NCBI GenBank assembly: GCA_030754715.1
Contig: JASLZV010000042.1
Span: forward strand, 1 to 9,670
Direction of reading: 5' to 3'
DNA: 9,670 bases
Origin: Phycisphaerae bacterium
GTDB taxonomy: Bacteria > Planctomycetota > Phycisphaerae > SM23-33
Shown: positions 1 to 5,938 of the stretch, piece by piece
Layout: every line of letters begins with the position of its first letter
How positions within the stretch are numbered: position 1 is the stretch's first letter
Notes under the pieces: model-generated
The model's database searches: none
What the model saw: only the letters and a program-made list of their open reading frames with translations
Told to the model about the DNA's origin: nothing
Made by a program: the position numbers and the translations under genes

Positions 1-120
1 GCCGATGTGGGCGTAGTCGTACACCGTCGGCCCGCACGTGTACAGGCTCACCTTGGGGGGATTGGCCGTCTCGAACGGGTCCTTCTGTCTTGTCAGTGTG
101 TTATATAACCTGATGTCCAT
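1..120 (-). CDS. cysS: Cysteinyl-tRNA synthetase, N-terminal fragment (runs off left edge)
   Basis: The enzyme charges tRNA-Cys with cysteine in the cytoplasm. Only the first 40 codons are in the window. The reverse strand reads [12 protein letters not shown], then KDPF, then [14 protein letters not shown]. This is the characteristic class I CysRS start: the Cys in YTCG (residue 29) matches the first zinc ligand of the family, and AHIG begins the HIGH-type ATP-binding signature. Two in-frame ATGs exist, at 126 and 120. I chose 120 because AGGCGG (134-129) lies 8 nt upstream of it but only 2 nt from the other. The start lies inside the 3' end of ispF, a 20-nt overlap, so translation is probably coupled. 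The rest of the gene is outside the window. Confidence 0.93.
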   Translation of the reverse strand, partial: MDIRLYNTLTRQKDPFETANPPKVSLYTCGPTVYDYAHIG

Positions 121-616
121 CTTCATTTCCGCCTGTCGTGTCGACGGCCACCATCACCACGGCAATTGCGGCAATACCCTCGCTGCGCCCGACGAAGCCC
201 ATGCCCTCATTGGTCTTGGCTTTTATCGAGACGGCATCCGGCTTGACCCCCAGCAGTTCGGCAATCTTCGCCCGAATCGGCGGTTTGTGTTCGCGGAGAC
301 TCGGTTTTTCAGCAAGCACTGTCACGTCGCAGTTCGCCACGCGATAGCCCCTTTGGGCGGCCATCGCCACCGCTTGCCTGACGAACTGGCCGCTATCGGC
401 GTTGTGGTAGGCCGGGTCACTGTCGGGAAACTGCTCCCCGATGTCGCCTTGACCAACGGCGCCCAGGATCGCGTCGGTAAGTGCGTGCAGCACCACGTCG
501 GCGTCGCTGTGGCCGCCGAGGCCCAACGCGAAGGGTATTTCAAGCCCGCCGAGTTTCAGTGTGCGTTCGTGCACAAACGGATGCGAATCATATCCCAGCC
601 CAATCCTGTACATCAT
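101..616 (-). CDS. ispF: 2-C-methyl-D-erythritol 2,4-cyclodiphosphate synthase
   Basis: IspF is the cytoplasmic, zinc-dependent MEP-pathway enzyme that converts CDP-ME 2-phosphate to the cyclodiphosphate, releasing CMP, on the way to IPP and DMAPP. With the ATG at 616 it has 171 aa, slightly longer than the usual ~158. Zinc ligands are visible as GYDSH (D10, H12) and H44 in [14 protein letters not shown]. The [12 protein letters not shown] loop and the [14 protein letters not shown] nucleotide-binding signature are intact. Start choice is uncertain. ATG 616 and ATG 613 are adjacent, 613 gives the family-like MYRIG, and a TTG lies at 631. None has a clear Shine-Dalgarno sequence, so initiation may be weak or leaderless-like. 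The 3' end overlaps cysS. The common neighbour ispD is not seen upstream; a long intergenic region is there instead. Confidence 0.96.
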   Translation of the reverse strand: MMYRIGLGYDSHPFVHERTLKLGGLEIPFALGLGGHSDADVVLHALTDAILGAVGQGDIGEQFPDSDPAYHNADSGQFVRQAVAMAAQRGYRVANCDVTVLAEKPSLREHKPPIRAKIAELLGVKPDAVSIKAKTNEGMGFVGRSEGIAAIAVVMVAVDTTGGNEDGHQVI

Positions 617-859
617 GACAGGGTAATTCAAAGTTCGGTCGCTGACAAGCCCCCTTGCAGACTACTGCCAACCGTTCGCGTAGCGGTGTTGTCGGCTTAG
701 CGCGACCACAGCATCACTGGGGCCGAATTGGTGTCCGACGGGGGTGCGCACAAGGCTTTCGCTTGGATTACGCCGAAGGTTTTACGTCTCACCCTGGTCC
801 GCAGACCCGCAATCACATCCCGCGGAGGCAGCCGCAGGCCTTCCACTGCATTATCCCTC

Positions 860-873
860 ACGTTAGGTAACGT
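860..873. repeat. 14-bp inverted repeat, possible operator
   Basis: ACGTTA-GG-TAACGT has perfect 6-bp arms with a 2-bp spacer and is followed directly by the AT-rich TATATTACATCAT. The symmetry suits a dimeric regulator site in the divergent promoter region. It may also be chance, as no second copy was noticed in the window. Regulator unknown. Confidence 0.3.
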
Positions 874-1041
874 TATATTACATCATGGATTAACCCCTGT
901 TTTTTGCTCCCACCGGCCATCCCCTGCGCCCAGAACGATGGCTCTGGGGTAACAGACAGCCGTTGCAATAGGCGGGGCCAAAGCTTCCTATTCGACGCAT
1001 ATTCTCTATATTAACAAATTCTCTCAAGATTCGTAGCATCG

Positions 1042-1069
1042 TTGCCGATTTACCTATGTAGCGTATATT
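1042..1069 (+). promoter_or_regulatory. Putative sigma70-type promoter of the B12-domain gene
   Basis: TTGCCG (1042-1047; 4 of 6 consensus) and TATATT (1064-1069; 5 of 6) are separated by 16 bp. Transcription would begin near 1076, giving a leader of about 55 nt before the ATG at 1131. This assignment also argues against the upstream TTG/ATG starts at 1068 and 1074, which would overlap the -10 box or the transcription start. Confidence 0.4.
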
Positions 1070-1130
1070 GCCCATGTTATCCAATTTTCCGAATTTCACA
1101 CTGTCGGTTGGTATGGAAAGGAAAACACGT

Positions 1131-1877
1131 ATGACTATCTCGGATGTGTTCAAACAGTATCTTGAACACCTCTTCTGTGGGAAGCGCTGCGAGGCGCGCG
1201 AGTTGATAGTCGCTGCCCAGGATCGAGGCGTATCGGCAAAGAAACTGTTGAAGTCGGTGATCTGGCCGGCGATGGAGCAGGTGGACAAACTGTACCGGAA
1301 CAACCAGATCTCCCGTGTTGTGGAGCATATGGCCACGCGAATCAACCGTATGCTGGCCGACCAACTACAGGGCTTGCTGGCGCGCCGGCCCAAGAAGGGC
1401 AAGCGGATGATCGTTGTATGTGGCAAGGGTGAAGTTGACGAACTGGGTGCGCAGATTGTCGCGGACCTTTTTGAGGCCTCCGGCTGGAGCATCTGGTTCC
1501 TGGGTTCGGGCGTGCCAAATGATGAGGTGCTGCAATTGGCCGGGTCCGTCCGCCCGGACGTCCTGACAGTTTACGGGGGTCAACCCAGCGACGTGCCGGC
1601 GATCCGCAAACTCATCGAACTATTCCGGGAGGTGGCCCCCTGCAAGGACATGCAGATTCTGGTAGCCGGTGGCGTGTTCAACCGGGCCGAGGGTCTAGCG
1701 GATGAGATACTGGCCGACTTGTCCGCCGGTACTATCTCTGAGGCCCTTCGCACGGTAGAGGAACATCCGGTTCGTATCGAGCGCCCGGACTTCCCCCAGC
1801 CCGGACGCAGGCGAAAACGCAAAGCGAAGGCCCGCACCACCATGCGGCAGAGGGCCAAGGCGACAGTGGGCGCGTAA
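1131..1877 (+). CDS. B12-binding-fold protein with CarH-type cap, lacking the cobalt-ligating His
   Basis: 248 aa, cytoplasmic (no signal or membrane segment). Residues ~1-85 are helical and resemble the cap of MerR-type B12 sensors: Y55, nine residues, then E65-H66 matches their W-x9-EH signature with Trp replaced by Tyr. Residues ~91-212 follow the Rossmann-like B12 domain (MIVVCGKGEVDELGAQIV, WFLGSGVPNDEVL, VRPDVLTVYGG, QILVAGGVFN). The canonical D-x-H-x-x-G motif reads E101-V-D103-E-L-G106, so the lower-ligand His is an Asp. The tail from 225 is very basic (GRRRKRKAKAR) and could bind nucleic acid or an acidic partner. There is no helix-turn-helix domain. The start at 1131 is set by AAGGA (1118-1122), 8 nt upstream; ATGs at 1074 and 1113 are less likely. 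Likely roles: a sensory or antirepressor-like protein, or a degenerate corrinoid protein. Ligand and partner are unknown. Confidence 0.8.
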   Translation: MTISDVFKQYLEHLFCGKRCEARELIVAAQDRGVSAKKLLKSVIWPAMEQVDKLYRNNQISRVVEHMATRINRMLADQLQGLLARRPKKGKRMIVVCGKGEVDELGAQIVADLFEASGWSIWFLGSGVPNDEVLQLAGSVRPDVLTVYGGQPSDVPAIRKLIELFREVAPCKDMQILVAGGVFNRAEGLADEILADLSAGTISEALRTVEEHPVRIERPDFPQPGRRRKRKAKARTTMRQRAKATVGA

Positions 1878-1932
1878 ACCGCGAAGCTCAGCCTGGGGTG
1901 AACAAAACGGGTGACGTTTCTGCCTTGAGAGA

Positions 1933-1969
1933 CTGCCGGTCGTGGGAGGGGCGGCCGGCAGCCTTTTTT
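1933..1969 (+). terminator. Rho-independent terminator after the B12-domain gene
   Basis: CTGCCGGTCG (1933-1942) pairs with CGGCCGGCAG (1952-1961) over 10 bp with a single T-G wobble and a 9-nt loop. After CC, six T residues follow (1964-1969). It lies 55 nt past the TAA. On the opposite strand the hairpin has no following T-run, so it probably does not act for the convergent pilus operon. A small upstream inverted repeat, AAACG/CGTTT (1905-1909 and 1915-1919), may be incidental. Confidence 0.85.
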
Positions 1970-2051
1970 ATGCTGCCGATGCGGGTGTCCCTCCAGGATT
2001 TTGATTGCGTAATGCGTTGGGGGGAGAAATCCGGTGGAAAGCTAGCTGGGA

Positions 2052-2078
2052 TGCAGCCGGGGGTACCACGAGGCTGCA
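2052..2078. repeat. Short inverted repeat between the convergent genes
   Basis: TGCAGCC (2052-2058) and GGCTGCA (2072-2078) form a 7-bp stem with a 13-nt loop, about 35 bp past the stop of the last pilus-operon gene. It is the best candidate for a 3'-end hairpin of that operon, but it lacks a T-run on either strand, so any termination would have to be rho-dependent. Confidence 0.25.
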
Positions 2079-2111
2079 ACAGATCACTCCGCTGCAACTC
2101 CGAGATGGTGG

Positions 2112-2945
2112 CTAAGATCCCAACGCGGCGATGACCTCGTAGGTGGTGGTGCCCTCAAGCGCTTCGGCGACGATTCCTTCCTCGGCGAGGGTAAAAGTAA
2201 ACCGCACGGCCTTGGGCCAGTCCGGCGTGCTATTGTACCAGGTATTCGATGCGCCGATCATCCAGAATTCACGATCGGAGTCGCCCGGTGATGCTGTGGG
2301 GTCGTAATTAGGGTTGGTGTAGTGGATGACAAGGTTGCTGCAGTAGGGCACCAGCAACTGCCAAAGTGCGTTCACGTCAGCCACATTGCCGGGTGGGTAG
2401 GTGATGTTACCGGGGGCGTACGACAACACTTCACTGGCAAGGACGTCTATGCTGCAGGTCGGGCCGCTGGAGGGCATGGCCTGAACTTCCGCGAAATTCA
2501 GGTTCATACAGTCGCCGGATCCCGGAATGTAAGTGTACGAATCGGAAAGTTTTTGCAGGACAAATCCCTGGCGATAAAAGGTGTTGCCGTCTGAGGGCCA
2601 GCCGTAACTTATGATGGACCCCGTCCCGATCGCATTGCTGGTGAGGCTGGGCGCCGCGCCGGCGGTGGTCAGCAACAAGTTCCTTTCTGCTATGTGCAGG
2701 AAGCCGGACTTGGAGATGTTCTGCATGTCTCTGCGGATGACTCGCGCGATGGCGCTGGCGGCTGCATCCGCGCGCATGTGCCTCTCGGCGGTGGTCACTA
2801 CGCGGCGGGCCTGCGACAGCACGGCCCCGAATCCCAGCACCATCACCGAGATAACAGCGACGGCGACCATGAGTTCCAGCAGCGTGAAGCCGCCGGTGCG
2901 GCGATCCGCGGTTTGTCGTGCTTGATTGTGCCGGTTGGTTTGCAT
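2112..2945 (-). CDS. GspJ/PilW-like minor pseudopilin
   Basis: 277 aa with a type III signal: a 19-residue basic leader ending RRTGG, cleavage before FTLLEL (F20, E24 at +5), then a hydrophobic helix to about residue 46. The helix continues as an amphipathic stretch with A/R/D-rich heptads (MRADAAASAIARVIRRDM), as in GspJ-type pseudopilins. The globular part is Ser/Pro/Asn/Tyr-rich. Its end, WPKAVRFTFTLAEEG, resembles the LPxxVxxTxxL strand typical of GspJ/PilW. Expected location: the inner membrane until extraction into the tip complex of a filament. The ATG has GAGGA with 7-nt spacing. It is the last gene of the operon, 45 bp after the GspH-like gene. The GspJ assignment is by length and strand pattern only; PilW-like is the alternative. 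Confidence 0.85.
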   Translation of the reverse strand: MQTNRHNQARQTADRRTGGFTLLELMVAVAVISVMVLGFGAVLSQARRVVTTAERHMRADAAASAIARVIRRDMQNISKSGFLHIAERNLLLTTAGAAPSLTSNAIGTGSIISYGWPSDGNTFYRQGFVLQKLSDSYTYIPGSGDCMNLNFAEVQAMPSSGPTCSIDVLASEVLSYAPGNITYPPGNVADVNALWQLLVPYCSNLVIHYTNPNYDPTASPGDSDREFWMIGASNTWYNSTPDWPKAVRFTFTLAEEGIVAEALEGTTTYEVIAALGS

Positions 2946-2990
2946 ATCCGTGTCCTCGTCATGTGTGCCCGGCGGTCGAGGCGAGCAGGA

Positions 2991-3860
2991 TTATTTCCTC
3001 TCGAGCAACTGCCCTGTATGTACGTTAATGGCCATCAGTAGTCCATATTCGTTGAGATACGTTACGCGCTGCGCGGATGTGCGCAGGCGGACCTCGGAGT
3101 AGTCGAATAGCGTGAAGGCCGCAACAGGATTTTCTACACCGTTTTCGAGTTTCTGATAGTCCCACAGGTAGCCCAGGTCGTAGGGATGTGCCCGTTTGAA
3201 TAGATTGACCGGCGGTAGCCCACTTGAAGACGAATTATCGTACAACCCGAAACTAAGAGGCAGGCCGTTGGCTGTTTTGCATATTGCCCCATCGGGGTTG
3301 AATATGATGGTGAAGGAACAGAAATCGGCCAGGCCTGAATTGTCCAGGTTTTTGTAGTCACCGGAACTCGTAACGAAGTCCGCTGAAATCTCTCCCACGG
3401 CCATGCTCCCCGGCAACTTGCGGGGCTGGTGCCCTTCGGCGAGGCCGAATTGCCCCTTGTCGTATGTTACATGCGTAGGGTCGTATGCCCCTGTTGTTCC
3501 GGTATATCCGACGATACCCTTGCCAAGTTCCACAATGCCGACAAAGCACTTGCCGCGATTGAACTTCATCCGGTCCACCACATCAGACGCGCCCATCTGG
3601 GCATGGATACCGAAGTAATTGTTTTTGGTGATGGCCGAGGCCCGCGCCGAAACTAACTGGGCGGCAAGGATGTTGTACGCCTGTGCATCTGCCCCGGCGG
3701 TCAGCATGTGCGAGATAGTCGGCAGGGACATGGAGGCCACCAGGACGATCACGGAGATGGTGACCACCACTTCAAGCAGAGTGAATCCCGCTGCGGCCCC
3801 TGGCAGGTTTCCGCGGTCCGGCGAGCAGGCGTTACAGGCTGTTCCGGTGGGTATGGCCAT
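2991..3860 (-). CDS. GspH/FimT-like minor pseudopilin
   Basis: 289 aa. The leader of 25 residues contains a CNAC pair (C9, C12) and ends AAAG. Cleavage is before FTLLEVVV (F26, E30 at +5), followed by a hydrophobic helix to about 48. After it, NILAAQLVSARASAITKNN matches the second half of the N-terminal helix in GspH/FimT proteins, and FTIIFNPDGAI matches their conserved F-x-PdG strand. The protein is longer than typical GspH (~170-200 aa), with inserted loops around residues 110-160 and 200-250. The ATG has GGAG with 7-nt spacing. Unlike the other junctions, 132 bp separate it from the preceding gene in the operon. It is predicted to be a tip or minor subunit processed by a prepilin peptidase encoded outside this window. 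Confidence 0.85.
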   Translation of the reverse strand: MAIPTGTACNACSPDRGNLPGAAAGFTLLEVVVTISVIVLVASMSLPTISHMLTAGADAQAYNILAAQLVSARASAITKNNYFGIHAQMGASDVVDRMKFNRGKCFVGIVELGKGIVGYTGTTGAYDPTHVTYDKGQFGLAEGHQPRKLPGSMAVGEISADFVTSSGDYKNLDNSGLADFCSFTIIFNPDGAICKTANGLPLSFGLYDNSSSSGLPPVNLFKRAHPYDLGYLWDYQKLENGVENPVAAFTLFDYSEVRLRTSAQRVTYLNEYGLLMAINVHTGQLLERK

Positions 3861-3992
3861 GGTTCAGCTCCAAACCTTTCATCGGTGGCCGGTGGTTGAC
3901 GCTTGTCCGGCCGGCCTCGACGGCATTGTTCGTTTTTCGTTCCCTGATTCCCGGCTCACAATATCAAAACATCCAAAGCCTTTAGTTTGTCC
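3861..3992 (-). other. Largest gap inside the pilus operon
   Basis: 132 bp between two pseudopilin genes that otherwise belong to a tight run. Read on the minus strand, it starts AT-rich (3961-3990) and then becomes GC-rich, with the palindrome GGCCGGCC, before the ribosome-binding site of the GspH-like gene. I see no T-run after a stem and no convincing -35/-10 pair. It could hold an RNA processing site or an internal promoter, or be remnant sequence. Confidence 0.3.
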
Positions 3993-4472
3993 TCAGATAG
4001 AGTCCGATCGTATGTTGTCCTGGTAGCTGTAAGTCCCGACCATCCCTCCGTCGGGCCCGGCGGAGATCAAGACGGGCTTTTTCCCTATTCCGTCCGCCCA
4101 TAAATACCTGACCGGCATACCCCACCCGTCCAGGAGGGCGTGGTCTTTGCCTCCCCATACGTCTTTCGGCAGGGCGCCGACGATATGCCGGGTCTTGGGG
4201 TGGTTGGCCAGGATGTTCATCAATTGCACGATGTCGTCGTCCTCGTCCGGGTACTTGCCTTTGGCGTCGAAATAGACGTCCAGGGCGCTGCCGACGATCT
4301 TCAGGCCGATCTTTGTTTTCCTGACGGCGGCCGCGTTGCGCACGTAGGGGGTAATGCTGACGATTAACGCCAACAGAACCGCCAGGATCAGCATTACGGC
4401 CAGCAGTTCGACGAGGGTGAACGCGCCGCGGCGGAGTCCACCTGCGGAGCGCTTTGTTGTGGCGTCATGCAT
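3993..4472 (-). CDS. GspG-like pseudopilin (short)
   Basis: 159 aa, close to the usual GspG size. The leader of 17 residues ends LRRGA and is followed by FTLVELLAVMLILAVLLALIV (E at +5), so the -1 residue is Ala rather than the usual Gly. The body has the GspG layout: a helix, then a segment with YFDAKGKYPDEDDD, then LPKDVWGGKDHALLDGWGMP, then a tail ISAGPDG...YQDNIRSD. This corresponds to the acidic, calcium-binding C-terminal loop of GspG. Start ATG 4472 was chosen because GAGGAG (4486-4481) lies 8 nt upstream; ATG 4478 (TGATG overlap with the previous stop) and GTG 4481 are alternatives. It is translationally linked to the upstream pseudopilin. Of the five it is the best candidate for the main filament subunit. 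Confidence 0.88.
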   Translation of the reverse strand: MHDATTKRSAGGLRRGAFTLVELLAVMLILAVLLALIVSITPYVRNAAAVRKTKIGLKIVGSALDVYFDAKGKYPDEDDDIVQLMNILANHPKTRHIVGALPKDVWGGKDHALLDGWGMPVRYLWADGIGKKPVLISAGPDGGMVGTYSYQDNIRSDSI

Positions 4473-4477
4473 TTGCA

Positions 4478-5098
4478 TCACTCCTCAAAGCCGAAGTAAT
4501 TCGTTATGTCATCTGTCGTTGTGAGTTCGTCGCCTTGGAGGTTATCGCTGAATACTCCGTCCGGTCCGGGCGAGCGGACCCAGTAATCGCGGCGAAAGTA
4601 CTCGGGCCCTCCGGCCTTTCCGGTCTTGAAGTATTCGATGCCGGTGTCGAACGTGCGGTAGTCTATCTCGTACCCGAAGGAATCCACGAAGTGCGGCGGG
4701 TTGCTGCCGCGGGTGCGGGTGGGGATTTTTTCCGTTCCGTTCCACGGGCCGTACACCACCCCCCGGGTCTCCAGGCGGTAGCCGTACCCCTCCTTGCGGT
4801 CGTTGTCCCTGTAGCCCGTCAGGCACTGCACGAGGGTGGAGTTGTCCTCGGGGTACTCATCACCGTGCTTGCCGTGATACATCCGCACGGCCTTGTCGAT
4901 TATATGCACTGTGGCCTGGGTGGCGCGAGCACGTGCGTTGGTCTGCATCCGCATCACCCCGGGCACGCCGAAGGTCAGCAACAGGCCAATCACAAATATC
5001 ACAACCATCATCTCCACGAGAGTGAATCCCCCGGGCCCCTGCCTTCTTCGGGTCGCGAGGAAGGCCCGATCGGAATGTCCACGATTCCTTGCGTTCAA
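4478..5098 (-). CDS. GspG-like pseudopilin (medium), TTG start
   Basis: 206 aa. The leader of 24 residues, with RRR, ends GPGG and is cleaved before FTLVEMMVV (F25, E29 at +5). The hydrophobic helix ends near 47. After it comes RATQATVHIIDKAVRMYHGKHGDEYPED, a GspG-type stem with the K/Y-P segment, then DSFGYEIDYRTFD. The tail VRSPGPDGVFSDN...TTDDITNY again resembles the GspG acidic loop. The start is TTG at 5098. No ATG or GTG precedes the prepilin motif, and AGGA (5110-5107) sits 8 nt upstream. That AGGA overlaps the TAG stop of the preceding gene (5111-5109), so coupling is likely. Larger than classical GspG because of an extra loop of about 50 residues. Confidence 0.87.
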   Translation of the reverse strand: MNARNRGHSDRAFLATRRRQGPGGFTLVEMMVVIFVIGLLLTFGVPGVMRMQTNARARATQATVHIIDKAVRMYHGKHGDEYPEDNSTLVQCLTGYRDNDRKEGYGYRLETRGVVYGPWNGTEKIPTRTRGSNPPHFVDSFGYEIDYRTFDTGIEYFKTGKAGGPEYFRRDYWVRSPGPDGVFSDNLQGDELTTTDDITNYFGFEE

Positions 5099-5108
5099 TG
5101 CCGTGTTC

Positions 5109-5915
5109 CTAGCGGTTCAGGGTGTCGTCGCTGGTAAAGTATTTTCTGTCCGCGCCGGCGCCGATAAGCAGATACCTTCCATCGTTAATCACCGGGGTGC
5201 CCTCCTGGGAATGGTTTTCCACCCAGGTGTTCATCTGGCTCTGGTTTGCCGCCGCAGTTTTTGAGACTAAACTGCTGGTTGGAGTGGACTTGTAGTACAT
5301 GTGTGCGGCGTTGTCGTCATAGTGGAACTGTCCTGGGCCGGTCTGGCCCTTCCGGGAAAGGTAGTAACAGATCGGCATCGCCGCGTAGATAGGGAAGCCG
5401 TCGGACAGAACGTTCTGCCAATTGCCCTTTGTGAGCAGCGTGTTTCTGGGATTCTTCGAATTCTCCGTGTCGTAGTAGTAGGTGCTGTAGAACTTCTGCC
5501 TGTAGGGATAGGATGCCAGCGTCAGGTCGCGACGGAGATTGGGACTGCTAATACCGGAGTAGCCATACCAGAACATGCAGGCGGCCAGCACCTGGCTGCC
5601 GGTGTACGTCTCGCTGTCCAGGCCGCTGCGGGCGTCGCCGGGGAAAGAGGAGCTTGTTTCCTGAACGTTTTCCCCCGGCAGGTAGCCGGTATCGCGCTTG
5701 TAGGAGGCTATGCCCGTTTGCAATCCCTTGATGTAACTCAGTGTCTGGGCTGCGTAGGATCCGGCGATGGCCCGGTTAGCCGTGGGCACCACGATGGCCA
5801 CCAGCAGCATGATGATCGTGATGACCACCAGCAGTTCCGCCAGGGTGAATCCGCGCGGGTCGCCCGGTCGCTGTCGCAGGGACCTCTGCGACCATTGGCA
5901 TGTCCGTTTTTCCAT
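5109..5915 (-). CDS. Large GspG-like pseudopilin
   Basis: 268 aa. The 22-residue leader ends PGDPRG and is cleaved before FTLAELLVVITIIMLLVAIVV (F23, E27 at +5). Next is TLSYIKGLQTGIASYKRDTGYLP, the usual GspG arrangement of helix followed by an exposed Y-K/R-x-TG-YP-like segment. The middle is Tyr/Ser-rich and has no recognised domain. The end, LLIGAGADRKYFTSDDTLNR, resembles the GspG loop ([S/G]-x-G-x-D...DD). ATG 5915 is preferred: GGAGA on the minus strand (5928-5924) lies 8 nt upstream. A GTG at 5930 is the alternative and would add MGETL. It starts 23 bp after the gspF stop. It is over 100 residues longer than classical GspG, so it may be a minor or specialised subunit. Confidence 0.85.
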   Translation of the reverse strand: MEKRTCQWSQRSLRQRPGDPRGFTLAELLVVITIIMLLVAIVVPTANRAIAGSYAAQTLSYIKGLQTGIASYKRDTGYLPGENVQETSSSFPGDARSGLDSETYTGSQVLAACMFWYGYSGISSPNLRRDLTLASYPYRQKFYSTYYYDTENSKNPRNTLLTKGNWQNVLSDGFPIYAAMPICYYLSRKGQTGPGQFHYDDNAAHMYYKSTPTSSLVSKTAAANQSQMNTWVENHSQEGTPVINDGRYLLIGAGADRKYFTSDDTLNR

Positions 5916-5938
5916 CAGCGTTTCTCCCACCGGAGCGT

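Larger units (their letters stand above)
617..1130. other. Divergent intergenic region, no convincing gene
   Basis: About 500 bp separate the divergent ispF and B12-domain genes. Frames here give only short, unrecognisable peptides without good ribosome-binding sites. The part from about 985 to 1080 is visibly AT-rich compared with the flanking genes and holds two TATATT boxes (1007-1012 and 1064-1069). A 14-bp inverted repeat lies at 860-873. A weak 6-bp hairpin, CCCAGA (930-935) with TCTGGG (944-949), lacks a following T-run, so I do not call it a terminator. No tRNA shape and no recognisable riboswitch core were found. Confidence 0.6.

Noticed and set aside
38..700. 220-residue plus-strand open frame opposite ispF
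   Set aside because: Antisense to ispF, whose zinc and nucleotide motifs are intact; no recognisable protein features.
720..900. Possible cobalamin riboswitch upstream of the B12-domain gene (TTCCACTGCAT resembles part of a B12 box)
   Set aside because: The other conserved elements of the cobalamin riboswitch core were not found and the spacing does not fit; the element is also over 200 nt upstream of the likely transcription start.
890..1492. 200-residue open frame on the minus strand across the intergenic region and into the B12-domain gene
   Set aside because: Most of it is antisense to a clear coding gene with recognisable domain motifs; it has no ribosome-binding site and no family resemblance.
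1933..1961. Hairpin acting as a bidirectional terminator for the pilus operon
   Set aside because: On the minus strand the stem is followed by TCTCTCAAGG with no T-run, so only plus-strand termination is supported.
2878..5856. Five similar short DNA segments (GTGAATCC-like) spaced through the pilus operon, suggesting a dispersed repeat
   Set aside because: Each encodes the GFTL(V/L/A)E prepilin motif of one pseudopilin; the similarity is explained by protein conservation.
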